From Streptomyces sp. NBC_01244 (lineage in GTDB: Bacteria; Actinomycetota; Actinomycetes; Streptomycetales; Streptomycetaceae), in NCBI RefSeq assembly GCF_035987325.1, contig NZ_CP108488.1, forward strand, positions 1,178,001 to 1,242,000: a stretch of 64,000 nucleotides of DNA. Direction: 5' to 3'. Within the stretch, counting starts at the first letter, position 1, and every line of letters starts with the position of its first letter. A program made the position numbers and the translations under genes. The notes under the pieces were generated by a model. It was given only the letters and a program-made list of their open reading frames with translations. It made no database searches and had not been told where the DNA came from. Shown in pieces: positions 1 through 8,463 of this stretch.

Positions 1-640
1 CGGACCCTCACTACCTTCGGTATGTCGCCGGGCGGCTGGAGCCGGTAGACACGGAGCGCATTGCCATGGAACACCGCGTTCCTCTCCCCCGGGCTCAGCC
101 CCTCGACGAGGTGCCCGGCGATCCGGACAACCTCGGAGTAGTCGGCCCGGAGGGTGCAGACGGGCCAGTCCGAGCCGAAGAGCAGCCGGTCTGAGTCAAA
201 GGCCTCAGGACCACGTCGGCGCACAGCGCGTCCGCGGCCGGTGGCGGCCTCGGTCACCAGCCCGTGGAGTTGGCGGACGCTGTCGGGCAGGGCGGCAGTT
301 TGCGAACGTGTGCCGCCCACGGATCAAGGGTGCGTTCGGCGCCCAGCGGCTTGCCCAGGTGGTCGAGGACGAATGTCAGCCCGACGAGCCAGGCCGCCCC
401 GAGCGCGGCCGCGGGCAACCGGTGCGGCTTGACGACCAGGTCGTACGCGAGGCCGGCCTCGGCGACGGCGATCAGTCCGTTCGACGACGCTGACGCCGGC
501 CGCCGCGGCTCCGGGGGCGAGGTCGCCGGCGCCGAAGGAGCGGTTCAGTGGGGCAAGGGCCTCGCCGGCGGCGTCGAGAAAGGAGGGGGAGCCGAGCCAG
601 ACCACCCCGCGGTTGCCGGTGTCGCGCACTGTCCCAACAT
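1..640 (-). pseudogene. Amidohydrolase (L-fuconolactonase-like) remnant, frameshifted and cut by the window edge
   Basis: Read on the minus strand, pieces of an amidohydrolase-2 family protein are recognisable in different frames. These include FVLDHLGKP near 350-380 and, in another frame, LFGSDWPVC near 155-182, the typical C-terminal signature of metal-dependent lactonases of this family. No single frame spans them, so at least two frameshifts or small indels have occurred. The upstream end runs into a remnant of a TIM-barrel isomerase (about 715-795). The family normally hydrolyses sugar lactones or similar rings. Here the gene is clearly dead. Its true end lies beyond position 1. Confidence 0.7.
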
Positions 641-714
641 CTCCATGTCGGTCCACCTGCTCGGACCGGAGAAGGCCCCCGGCCCGGACTGCGAGTCGAG
701 GATGTCGTAGCCCC

Positions 715-795
715 CATTGGCCGGACAGTGGCACACCTCCCCGAACGGGAGGTCTGCCCACTGTCCGGCCAAAAAGGGTGATCGGACGTGTCCCG
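715..795 (-). pseudogene. N-terminal remnant of a TIM-barrel sugar phosphate isomerase
   Basis: The minus strand reads ITLF in one frame and then [12 protein letters not shown] followed by GYDIL in the next. This matches the first roughly 25 residues of the intact isomerase at 40290-41318 ([17 protein letters not shown], then QWGYDGLEI). A one-base frameshift separates the two pieces, and the similarity stops after about 25 codons. It sits directly downstream of the ThuA/dehydrogenase gene, which is the position an intact copy would occupy in the ancestral order inferred from locus B. It is non-functional. Confidence 0.65.
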
Positions 796-837
796 AAGGA
801 TGCACTTCTGCTGTACCGGGATCTTGGGAGGGTAGAG

Positions 838-876
838 CCCGGCGCCCGCCCGCTGTCAGGTCGGGCGGGCGCCGGG
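838..876 (-). terminator. Hairpin terminator after the first ThuA/dehydrogenase gene
   Basis: A perfect 15-bp inverted repeat with a 9-nt loop lies about 10 nt beyond the stop codon at 887. The stem is all G/C and there is no clear U-tract, as is common in Streptomyces terminators. Confidence 0.7.
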
Positions 877-886
877 GGTTGCGGGG

Positions 887-3800
887 TCAGCTCACCTTGG
901 TGAACTTCCACTGCTGGTTGGTGCCGGTGTGGCACGTCCACTGGATCAGCTGGGCGCCGTTGGTCGCCTTGGCGCCCGGGACGTCCAGACACTTGCCGCT
1001 GGCGACCGATACCAGCCGGTAGAGGTCGGTGGTCCCGCTGACGGGCTCGGCCCGCCACTTCTGATTCGCACCGCTATTGCAGGCCCACTGCTGGATCAGG
1101 GCACCGTCCGTGGTGATCTTCTCGCCCGGCAGGTCCATGCACTTGCTGCTGAACGCCGCCACCAGCGCGAAGGTGCCGTTGCCGGCGTCCGTCAACCGCC
1201 ACTTCTGGTTGGCGCCGGTGCCCGGCGTGTACTGGATCACCGCCGCACCGTCGGCGGAGGACATGGAGCGTACGTCCACCGCCAAACTGGTCGCCTTGTT
1301 GGTCAGGTTGTACGTCGACCCGGCCTGCGGGCCCGTCGCCGAACCGGTGGCGACACCACGGCCGTTGAAGGTCACCGAATCGACGTCGAAGGCTACCGAG
1401 CCCGGCTTGAACACCGCGTACACGGTGTGGGTGCCTCCCGGGTCCGTTATCTTGACGGCCGGCTGAGACGCGTAAGTGTCCCAACCGCCGGTACTGGTGA
1501 CGGGGCTGGTGGCGATGAGCGTGCCGGTCGGGGAGTCGGCGCGCAGTTCGACCGTGCCGCTGCCGCCTGTCGGGGCCGAGGTCCGGAAGGACACCGAGTC
1601 CAGCCCGGACATGTTCATCGGGGCGAAGGAGATCCAGTCGTTGGTGCCGATGTAACCGATGCGCTTCCCGCCTTCGGCAGCAGCGCCCTCGACGACCTGG
1701 ATGCCGGACTGGCCGGTGAAGTACTCGGCCTGCTTCTTCTTGGGCTGCAGGGTGGCACTGGTGGTGCCGGTCAACCCGCCCCGGTCGGTGTAGTCGGCCG
1801 AGAGCACGAAGTAGGTGTTGGCGTCCGCGTCGTGGCCGGAGGCGCTGGTCTGGATCGTTCCCGAGCAGCCGGTGTACTGGCCGGTGTCGTGGCTGTGGCT
1901 GTCGTGACCGAGGGCGGCGGTCACCTTGATCTTCGAACAGTCGATGGTGCCGTCCTCTGGATCGACCACGCTCACCGTGTAGTTGATGGTGTCGCCCAAG
2001 GAGAGGAAGCCGCCGTTCACCGGGGTGGTCAGGGTGACCTTGGGTCGGGTATTGCCGACGGTGACGGTCACGTTGGCGGTGCCGGTCTTACCACCCGGGT
2101 CGGTTACCGTCAGGCGGGCGGTGTAGGTACCGTTGGTCGTGTAGCTGTGGGACGGCTTGAGGCCGACGCCGGTGGTGCCGTCACCGAAGTCCCACTTGTA
2201 GGTGATGGCGTCACCGTCGGGGTCACTGGACCCTTCGGCGGAGAAGGTGGTGTTCAACGGGGCCTGGCCGGAGTCGGGGCTGCCGGTCGCCTTGGCGAGC
2301 GGCGACCGGTTGCCGGCCACGTAGTCGATCCGGTAGATACCGTCGTCCGTGTTCGCATGACCGTAGCCCTCGCCCCACTCGGCGACGTACATCGCGCCGT
2401 CCGGGCCGAACTTCATGTCGATCAGGGCGTGCGCGTTGAGCTGTGCGGCGAGGGGGTTGATCTTCAGGAGGCTGCCGGCGGAGTCCAGGCGCATCTCCTT
2501 GACGAAGTCGCGGGTCCACTCGTAGAAGAACGGCGTCTTGTCGAAGTACGCCGGGAACTTCCGCTCGGAGGTGCTCGCCGCGTCGTAGTGGTAGAACGGA
2601 CCGCCCATCGGGGCCGCACCACCGGCGAGGTCGATCTCGGGGAACTCGGCGGAGGCGTGGTAGTTGTACCAGACCGTCGCGGGCTTGGCAGCCGGCAGGG
2701 TGGTCAGCCCGGTGTTGTTGGGCGAGTTGTTAACCGCCGCAGCGCAGTTGAACTTCGGAAGGACCGTGGTCGGCTTGGTGAAGTCGTAGTCGTTGTACGG
2801 CGTGTTGTTTCCCGTGCAGTACGGCCAGCCGTAGAAGCCCGGCTCCTTGATCAAGTTCCACTCGACCGTGCCTTCGGGGCCGCGGTTGGCGTTTGCCGCG
2901 TGTGAGTCGGGCCCGTAGTCGCCGGCCGCGATCCACCCGGTGGTCTTGTCGACCGAGAAGCGGAAGCTGTTGCGGAAGCCCATCGCGTAGATCTCGGGCT
3001 TGGTCTTCGCGGTGCCCGGGGCGAACATGTTGCCCGAGGGAATGGTGTAAGTTCCGTCGGCTTGCGGCTTGATGCGCAGGATCTTGCCACGCAGGTCGTT
3101 GGTGTTGGCCGAGGAGCGCTGGGCGTCGAACTTCTCCCGGCCCGGCCGCTCGTCGATCGGGGTGAAGCCGTCGGAGGCGAACGGGTTGGTGTCGTCGCCG
3201 GCACCGATGTAGAGGTTTCCGCCGGGCCCGAAGGCGAGGTTGCCTCCGGTGTGGCCGGGTTCGTCGGTGCCACGGTAGGCCGGGATCTCGATGAGCTTCT
3301 TCTCGCTCGCCATGTCGAGGGTGTCGTCCGCCTTCACCGTGAAGCGGGAGACGCGGTTGACCTCGGCCGTGCCGGTGGGTGAGTAGTCGACGTAGATCCA
3401 GCGGTTCGTGGCGAAGGCGGGGTCGAGCACCAGGCCGATACCGCCGTCCTCGCCACCGTCGTAGACGTCCAGCTTGCCCGCGAGGTGCGTCTCAGGTGCA
3501 CCGTCATGGGTGTGGATGACGTTGACCTTCCCGGAACGCGACATGTAGAAGACCTTGCCGTCGGGGGCCACGTCCAGCTGCATGGGCTGGTCCGGCGCTC
3601 CGTCCAGGGTCACCTTCTGGTAGCGCTGGGTGACGCTGCCACCGCAGTCGCCGGGGGCGTTGCCCGCCGCCCACTTCAGGCCGCCCAAGAGGTGCTGCTT
3701 GAACAGCGTCTCGGAGTACGCGGAGGCCTCATGACCCATGGCGGTGGCCCAAACCTTGCCCCCCTCGGCATTGCGGCACCAGGAGATGGGATGGTCGGCG

Positions 3801-4435
3801 CCCATCTTGTTGGGGCCGGCGTCATAGGTGGTCTCGTCCGCGGTGACCAGCACGTGCACGTCGCCGCGCGCGTTCTTGTCGAAGTTGTACCACTCCTCGG
3901 TGCGCGCCCAGCGACTCGGGAGCCCCTTGGTCGAGGGGTGGGCCTGGTCGGCGACCTTTGCGGTGCCGGCGAGGATCGCCGAGTGCTGCGTCATGTGGGC
4001 GCCGCCCATGACGGTCTGGTCCCACCAGGGGAACTGGCTCTCGATGTTCATGTCGACCGCGTTGTGGACTGCTACGACACCGCGGCCGCTGCGCACGTAG
4101 TTCTGCATGCCCTGGCGCTGGGCATCGGTGTCCCAGACCATCCCGGAGGTCTGGAGCATGACGACGGCCTGATAATCGTTCAGGTTCGCCGAGGCGAAGA
4201 TCGCCGAATCCGCGCTCTGGTCGACCTGGAAGTTGTTGTCGGTGCCGAGCTGCTTGAACATCCCAACGGCCGCATCGATGGAGCCGTGCCGGTAGGCGCC
4301 AGCGGCGGTCTCGGTGAACACCAGGACCTTGAAATCCGGCGTAGCGGCCTGTGCGGGCGGCGCCTGGACCACGGCCAGGGCGAGGAGGGGGGCACTGAGC
4401 GCGGTCAGGGCGCGCTTCAGTCGGGGTCGTTGCAC
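887..4435 (-). CDS. Secreted ThuA / PQQ-type sugar dehydrogenase / PKD / CBM6 / ricin-lectin protein
   Basis: 1182 aa from a GTG start with a GGGAGA ribosome site 7 nt upstream. A signal peptide (about residues 1-31, ending AQA-A) implies export. Domains in order: ThuA-like (about 35-255, starting FKVLVFTETAAG); a glucose/sorbosone (PQQ-dependent type) dehydrogenase propeller (about 265-705, with IDERPGREKFDAQ and RGKILRIKPQADG); PKD (about 706-795, WDFGDG); an Ig-like linker; a CBM6-like module (about 905-1035, starting QAEYF); and a C-terminal ricin-B/CBM13 trefoil with QxW repeats. ThuA domains are amidotransferase-like folds found in sugar utilisation loci. The dehydrogenase would oxidise a sugar outside the cell while the lectin domains bind glycans. 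It is the last gene before a terminator in the locus A unit, 45 nt after the isomerase gene. Substrate unknown. Confidence 0.85.
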   Translation of the reverse strand: MQRPRLKRALTALSAPLLALAVVQAPPAQAATPDFKVLVFTETAAGAYRHGSIDAAVGMFKQLGTDNNFQVDQSADSAIFASANLNDYQAVVMLQTSGMVWDTDAQRQGMQNYVRSGRGVVAVHNAVDMNIESQFPWWDQTVMGGAHMTQHSAILAGTAKVADQAHPSTKGLPSRWARTEEWYNFDKNARGDVHVLVTADETTYDAGPNKMGADHPISWCRNAEGGKVWATAMGHEASAYSETLFKQHLLGGLKWAAGNAPGDCGGSVTQRYQKVTLDGAPDQPMQLDVAPDGKVFYMSRSGKVNVIHTHDGAPETHLAGKLDVYDGGEDGGIGLVLDPAFATNRWIYVDYSPTGTAEVNRVSRFTVKADDTLDMASEKKLIEIPAYRGTDEPGHTGGNLAFGPGGNLYIGAGDDTNPFASDGFTPIDERPGREKFDAQRSSANTNDLRGKILRIKPQADGTYTIPSGNMFAPGTAKTKPEIYAMGFRNSFRFSVDKTTGWIAAGDYGPDSHAANANRGPEGTVEWNLIKEPGFYGWPYCTGNNTPYNDYDFTKPTTVLPKFNCAAAVNNSPNNTGLTTLPAAKPATVWYNYHASAEFPEIDLAGGAAPMGGPFYHYDAASTSERKFPAYFDKTPFFYEWTRDFVKEMRLDSAGSLLKINPLAAQLNAHALIDMKFGPDGAMYVAEWGEGYGHANTDDGIYRIDYVAGNRSPLAKATGSPDSGQAPLNTTFSAEGSSDPDGDAITYKWDFGDGTTGVGLKPSHSYTTNGTYTARLTVTDPGGKTGTANVTVTVGNTRPKVTLTTPVNGGFLSLGDTINYTVSVVDPEDGTIDCSKIKVTAALGHDSHSHDTGQYTGCSGTIQTSASGHDADANTYFVLSADYTDRGGLTGTTSATLQPKKKQAEYFTGQSGIQVVEGAAAEGGKRIGYIGTNDWISFAPMNMSGLDSVSFRTSAPTGGSGTVELRADSPTGTLIATSPVTSTGGWDTYASQPAVKITDPGGTHTVYAVFKPGSVAFDVDSVTFNGRGVATGSATGPQAGSTYNLTNKATSLAVDVRSMSSADGAAVIQYTPGTGANQKWRLTDAGNGTFALVAAFSSKCMDLPGEKITTDGALIQQWACNSGANQKWRAEPVSGTTDLYRLVSVASGKCLDVPGAKATNGAQLIQWTCHTGTNQQWKFTKVS

Positions 4436-4480
4436 TAGAAATCTCCCGATGAATGGGGGGAAACGGGGGTGGATCAGTGC

Positions 4481-5314
4481 TCAGAGCGATTTCAGGAAGG
4501 CGAGGCCGTCTGCGGCGAGCGCGTCCGGACTCTGCGCCAGCGGGCGCCAGATGGACGCCGCGGTGGCGATCGTCGTGTTGTCGGGGGTGAATGACTCGAT
4601 GACCAACGGGCCCAGGTAGCCGCTGTCGTTGACGGCCGCGGCGAAACCCGGCCAGTCGAAATGGTCGCCTCCGGGGGCGCCGCGGTCGGTACCGCAGACC
4701 TGGAGGTGGACGATCCGCTCCCCGGCCGCACGAACGGCCCGGTCGGGGCTCCTTTCTTCGATGTTGAGGTGGTAGGTGTCGAGGGCGAGGCCGCACTCGA
4801 CGGGCAGTGCATCCAGCGCCTGTTCAACGGTGTTGATCAGGCTGGTCTCATAGCGGTTGAGCGGCTCGACGCCGATCCTCACCCCGCGCCCTGCGGCATG
4901 GTCCAGGACCGGCTTGAGGTTCTCCCTCAACTCCGCGTATACGGACTTCCGTTCGTCGCGGCCCAGTTGCCAGGTCCGGCCCACCGAGGCGTACGCGGGC
5001 CCGCTGATCGCCGGGGCGCCGACGACGGCCGCCACGTCCACGCAGTGCCGCAGGTACTCCTGGGTGTCGTGGATGGTCTCGGGCGAGGCGGCGACCAGTT
5101 CCCGGCCGGGCGGCATGACGAGCACGACGGAGGCTGCCAGGCCGAGCCCCTGCAACAGGTCGGCGGCTGCGTGCGGGTCCCACTGACCCGGCTGCTCCAC
5201 CGGGAGTTCGATCACATCGAAGCCCAACCCGGCTACGTGTGGTGCGAGTCGAGCAAGTGCGGCATCTGTGAGGGGCGAGGTCCAGACCCAGGTGTTGACG
5301 CCGATCGGGAGCAT
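4481..5314 (-). CDS. Sugar phosphate isomerase/epimerase (xylose-isomerase-like TIM barrel), locus A
   Basis: 277 aa. It begins MLPIGVNTWVWTSPLT and contains [19 protein letters not shown] and [14 protein letters not shown], the metal-binding Glu and Asp/His motifs of the AP-endonuclease-2/IolE-type TIM barrel. The family includes tagatose/psicose epimerases and hydroxypyruvate isomerase-like enzymes that act in the cytoplasm. The start codon abuts the stop of the upstream solute-binding protein gene (TAGATG), so the two are translationally coupled. A closely related copy lies at 41467-42300. It probably converts the sugar, or its oxidised product, imported by the adjacent ABC system. The exact substrate cannot be read from sequence. 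Confidence 0.85.
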   Translation of the reverse strand: MLPIGVNTWVWTSPLTDAALARLAPHVAGLGFDVIELPVEQPGQWDPHAAADLLQGLGLAASVVLVMPPGRELVAASPETIHDTQEYLRHCVDVAAVVGAPAISGPAYASVGRTWQLGRDERKSVYAELRENLKPVLDHAAGRGVRIGVEPLNRYETSLINTVEQALDALPVECGLALDTYHLNIEERSPDRAVRAAGERIVHLQVCGTDRGAPGGDHFDWPGFAAAVNDSGYLGPLVIESFTPDNTTIATAASIWRPLAQSPDALAADGLAFLKSL

Positions 5315-6517
5315 CTACTTCTTGCCTCCCCAGTTCTGCGGGTAGCCGGCCATGGCCTCACAACCGCAGAGCGCGTAGTGGAGCGGCGGCATGCCCGGCT
5401 TCAGGTAGCCGGCCAGGTTGTCCTGGGTGATGGTCGGCTGGGGCAGGTTCCAGACCTTGGGCACGCTCTCGCCGCCCAGGACCTTCAGGGCGGCGATGAT
5501 CGGGGTGCGCCACTGGTAGGTCGGGTAGGTCGGCGCGATCGCGGTCAGCTTCGCTTCCTTCCACTTCTGCAGGAAGTCCTGCTGGTCTTCGCCGTTGATC
5601 GGCGGGACGGTCTGGCCGGCGTCCTCGAAGGCCTCGGCGGCGGCGACAGCGGTGGCACCGGCGTCCATCCAGACGCCGTCGATCTTGCCGTGGCGCTGGA
5701 TGTAGTTGGTGACGATGCTCTTCGTCTTGGCGGCGTCTCCGTCGGTGAACTCCACGCCCACGACGTCGAGCTCACTGTTGTCGAAGGCGATCTTGGCGGC
5801 CGACCAGCGAGTCTCCAGGACGTCCACGCCGGGCAGGATGCGCAGCGCGAGGATCTTGCCCTTGGGCTTGACCTTCTGCTTGAGGAACTCGGCGCCCTCC
5901 GCGCCGAAGGCGTAACCGCCGATCGGCTTGATGAAGGTGACCGGACAGTCGGCCTCGACGCCACGGTCGAACACGATGACGGGGATCTTCCCGCACGCGG
6001 CCTTGACGGCGGGGGTGAGAGTGGTGGTCGTGTTGGGCGAGACGATGAGCGCGTCGCAGCCCTTGGCCTGGAGTTCGGCGATGTCGGAGATCTGCTTGTC
6101 GTCCTTGCCCTCGGCATCCAGGACGGTGAACTCCTTGATCTCCGGGTGGGTGGCGACCTCCGCCTGCATGGTCTTCCAGCCGACCTGCCGCCAGGGGTTG
6201 TTGGTCGCCGCATTGGAGAAGCACAGGTGGTACGGGCCGGCCTTCTTGTACTGGGCGGTGTCGACCGGCTGCGGGTCGATGGCCTGCTCCCACGGCTTCT
6301 CCGCCGGACCGGTCGCCGGCTTGGAGCGCATCGCGAGCTGGGCTTCGTAGTCGGCCTGGACGAAGAACTTCGACTGGTCGCCGGTGTTGTTCTTCTTCGC
6401 CCCGGCGGTGGCCCCCGGCGAGGAGGAGCTCGCGGGCTTGTCGGTGGCGCAGGCGCTGAGCGGGAGCAGTGTGGCGAGCGCGGCGGCGACAAGGACGTAT
6501 CTGCGGTCGAGCGGCAC
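5315..6517 (-). CDS. Sugar ABC transporter substrate-binding lipoprotein (RbsB-like), locus A
   Basis: 400 aa from a GTG start. It has a lipoprotein signal peptide with lipobox LSAC near residue 24. The body is a type-1 periplasmic-binding fold: CFSNAATNNPWRQVGWKTMQ, then GCDALIVSPNTTTTLTPAV and GVWMDAGATAVAAAEAFED. The C-terminus carries HYALCGCEAMAGYPQ. It would capture a sugar outside the membrane and pass it to the two permeases encoded just upstream. Gene order ATPase-permease-permease-binding protein matches the CUT2 (ribose/xylose) importer class. The last 30 codons survive in locus B fused to an ATPase N-terminus, showing this gene once existed there too. Confidence 0.88.
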   Translation of the reverse strand: MPLDRRYVLVAAALATLLPLSACATDKPASSSSPGATAGAKKNNTGDQSKFFVQADYEAQLAMRSKPATGPAEKPWEQAIDPQPVDTAQYKKAGPYHLCFSNAATNNPWRQVGWKTMQAEVATHPEIKEFTVLDAEGKDDKQISDIAELQAKGCDALIVSPNTTTTLTPAVKAACGKIPVIVFDRGVEADCPVTFIKPIGGYAFGAEGAEFLKQKVKPKGKILALRILPGVDVLETRWSAAKIAFDNSELDVVGVEFTDGDAAKTKSIVTNYIQRHGKIDGVWMDAGATAVAAAEAFEDAGQTVPPINGEDQQDFLQKWKEAKLTAIAPTYPTYQWRTPIIAALKVLGGESVPKVWNLPQPTITQDNLAGYLKPGMPPLHYALCGCEAMAGYPQNWGGKK

Positions 6518-6529
6518 GATGGTGGTTCC

Positions 6530-7477
6530 TTACGAAGCGAGGGCGGGGGTGGCACGCCGGCGTGGGTGCCACGGGAGCTGGAGGGTTCCGAGGGCGACGG
6601 CAACGATCAGAATGAGTCCCTGCACGGTGAACTCCAGTGCGCCGGAGATGCCGTGCAGGTTGAGCAGGGTGAACAGGGCTTGCAGGGTGAAGGCTCCGGC
6701 GATGGCGGCGACGACCGAGCCACGGCCGCCTCCGAGCACCACACCGCCGAGCACGACGGCGGTGATGGCCTGGAACTCCAGACCCTGACCGACCTGGGCC
6801 GACACGCCGGCGAAGCCGCCGAGCAGAATGGCGCACACCGCGGCGGACAGGCCGGACAGGACGAACGCGATGGTCTTGACCCGGTTGATGCGTACGCCGG
6901 ACAGGGCTGCCGCCGTCTGGTTGTCACCGGTGGCGACCAGGGTGCGACCGAAGTCGGCCCGCATCAGCCAGACCACGAAGGCCACCACCGCGCCGAGGAC
7001 GAGCGCCGACCACGGCACCGGCCCGAGGCTGCCCCGTCCGAACTGACGGAACTGCTGACTGAGCGCACCGCGCGGTGAACCGTCCGTCCACAGAGAGACG
7101 GCGCCGGACAGGATCATCAGCATGCCGAGGGTCACGATGAACGAAGGCACCCGCAGCAGCGTGGTCACCAGTCCGTTGACCGCTCCGACCAGCGCGCCGA
7201 AGGCGAGCAGCAGAGCGATCACCGGCCAGGTCGCGCCGGGGTCGCCGTCGACCAGCCGGGCCGCGATCACCACCTCGGCGGTGACCAGCGAGCCGACGGA
7301 CAGGTCGAACTCGCCCGACACGATGACGAAGTACTGGCCGGCGGCCAGGATCGCCAGCGGGGCGGCCCGCTTGACGAAGGCCAGGAAGCCCTGGGGTTCG
7401 AGGAAGTACGGGTTGGCGATGGCGATGGCGACGAGCAGGACGGTCAGCACGCCGAAAATGGGCAGGTTGCGTCTCAT
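6530..7477 (-). CDS. Sugar ABC transporter permease (RbsC-like), second of two
   Basis: 315 aa from the ATG of MRRNLPIFGVLTV. A longer upstream extension in the same frame is Arg/Pro-rich and is rejected. Hydrophobic segments span the protein, and it carries the CUT2 permease hallmarks GEFDLSVGSLVTAEV and AVVLGGVVLGGGRGSV. It forms the membrane channel with the neighbouring permease. Its start overlaps the upstream permease stop (ATGA), indicating translational coupling. Confidence 0.88.
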   Translation of the reverse strand: MRRNLPIFGVLTVLLVAIAIANPYFLEPQGFLAFVKRAAPLAILAAGQYFVIVSGEFDLSVGSLVTAEVVIAARLVDGDPGATWPVIALLLAFGALVGAVNGLVTTLLRVPSFIVTLGMLMILSGAVSLWTDGSPRGALSQQFRQFGRGSLGPVPWSALVLGAVVAFVVWLMRADFGRTLVATGDNQTAAALSGVRINRVKTIAFVLSGLSAAVCAILLGGFAGVSAQVGQGLEFQAITAVVLGGVVLGGGRGSVVAAIAGAFTLQALFTLLNLHGISGALEFTVQGLILIVAVALGTLQLPWHPRRRATPALAS

Positions 7478-8463
7478 CGGGCGTACCTCCTGCGGGCGTA
7501 GACCGCCAGGGCCGCGACGAGGACGACGCCGCGCACCACGTCCTTGGCGAAGGAGTTGATTTCGAGCTGGTTGAAGAGGCTGTCGAGGACCGCCAGGAGC
7601 AGGACTCCCCCGACGGTGCCCGCGACGCCGCCGCGGCCGCCGGCCAGTGCGGTTCCGCCAAGCACGACGGCGGCGACAGACTCCAGGTCGTAGCCGCCGT
7701 CGGTGCCCACAGTGGGCGCTCCGGCGCCGAGCCGGGCGGCCAGGAGCAGGCCCGCGGCGCCGGCGGCGAGGGAGCACAGGACGTGCGTGGTGACGATGAC
7801 CCGGTCGGTCCGGACCCCGGACAGCCGGGCGACCTCGGGGTCACCGCCAACGGCGAAGATCCGGTAGCCGAGGGTGGTGCGGCTCAGCAGGAACCAGGCC
7901 GCGACCGCGATCGCGATCCAGAGGAGGGCGGAGACCGGCACGGGGCCGATCCGGTCGTAGCCGAGCCGTTGGAACGACTCCGGGACATGGCCGGCGGGCC
8001 CGTCGTACCGGCTCTCCAAGACGCCCTTGATGATCAGTGCGACGCCCAGGGTGGCGATGAAGGCGTGCACCTTCAGCTTGGTGATGACCAGTCCGTTCAC
8101 CAGGCCGACCACGGCGCTGACCGTGAGCGTGGCGCCGATCCCCGCGAGGACTCCGTACTCGGCCATGGTCTCGGCCGCGATGAGCGAGCTCAGGCTGATC
8201 AGGAAGGCGACCGACAGATCGAGCGAGCCGGCCAGGATGGCCAGGGTCTGCCCGACGGCGACGATGCCGAGCGCTGCCGAGCGCTGCTGGATGCCGACGA
8301 TGTTCGCCTGGCTGAAGAACTGGCCGCCGTCGATGGTGAAGAGCAGCCAGCTGACCACCAGCAAGAGGCCGAGGGCCAGGTAGACGGGGCGGGCGGGGCT
8401 GTCGACGGCCAGGCCTCGAGGGGCGGGGCTCTTCGCCCGCAGGTTTGCGACGAGCTGGGTCAT
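7474..8463 (-). CDS. Sugar ABC transporter permease (RbsC-like), first of two
   Basis: 329 aa polytopic membrane protein with the CUT2 permease motifs AGSLDLSVAFLISLSSLIAAE and AVVLGGTALAGGRGG. It overlaps both neighbours by 4 nt (ATGA), so it sits inside a tightly coupled ATPase-permease-permease unit. With the second permease it would make a heterodimeric channel for the sugar delivered by the RbsB-like protein. Confidence 0.88.
   Translation of the reverse strand: MTQLVANLRAKSPAPRGLAVDSPARPVYLALGLLLVVSWLLFTIDGGQFFSQANIVGIQQRSAALGIVAVGQTLAILAGSLDLSVAFLISLSSLIAAETMAEYGVLAGIGATLTVSAVVGLVNGLVITKLKVHAFIATLGVALIIKGVLESRYDGPAGHVPESFQRLGYDRIGPVPVSALLWIAIAVAAWFLLSRTTLGYRIFAVGGDPEVARLSGVRTDRVIVTTHVLCSLAAGAAGLLLAARLGAGAPTVGTDGGYDLESVAAVVLGGTALAGGRGGVAGTVGGVLLLAVLDSLFNQLEINSFAKDVVRGVVLVAALAVYARRRYAR

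Noticed and set aside
1040..1240. Repeated segments in the CBM13 coding parts as DNA repeats or CRISPR
   Set aside because: They are diverged repeats of a beta-trefoil protein domain with coding periodicity, without regular spacers.
929..2905. Long plus-strand open frame opposite the first ThuA/dehydrogenase gene
   Set aside because: It is antisense to a clearly conserved multidomain protein and is Val/Gly/Arg-rich low-complexity, as expected for GC-rich antisense frames. Similar frames at 4661-7078, 17169-18530, 25818-27611 and 33416-35668 were rejected for the same reason.
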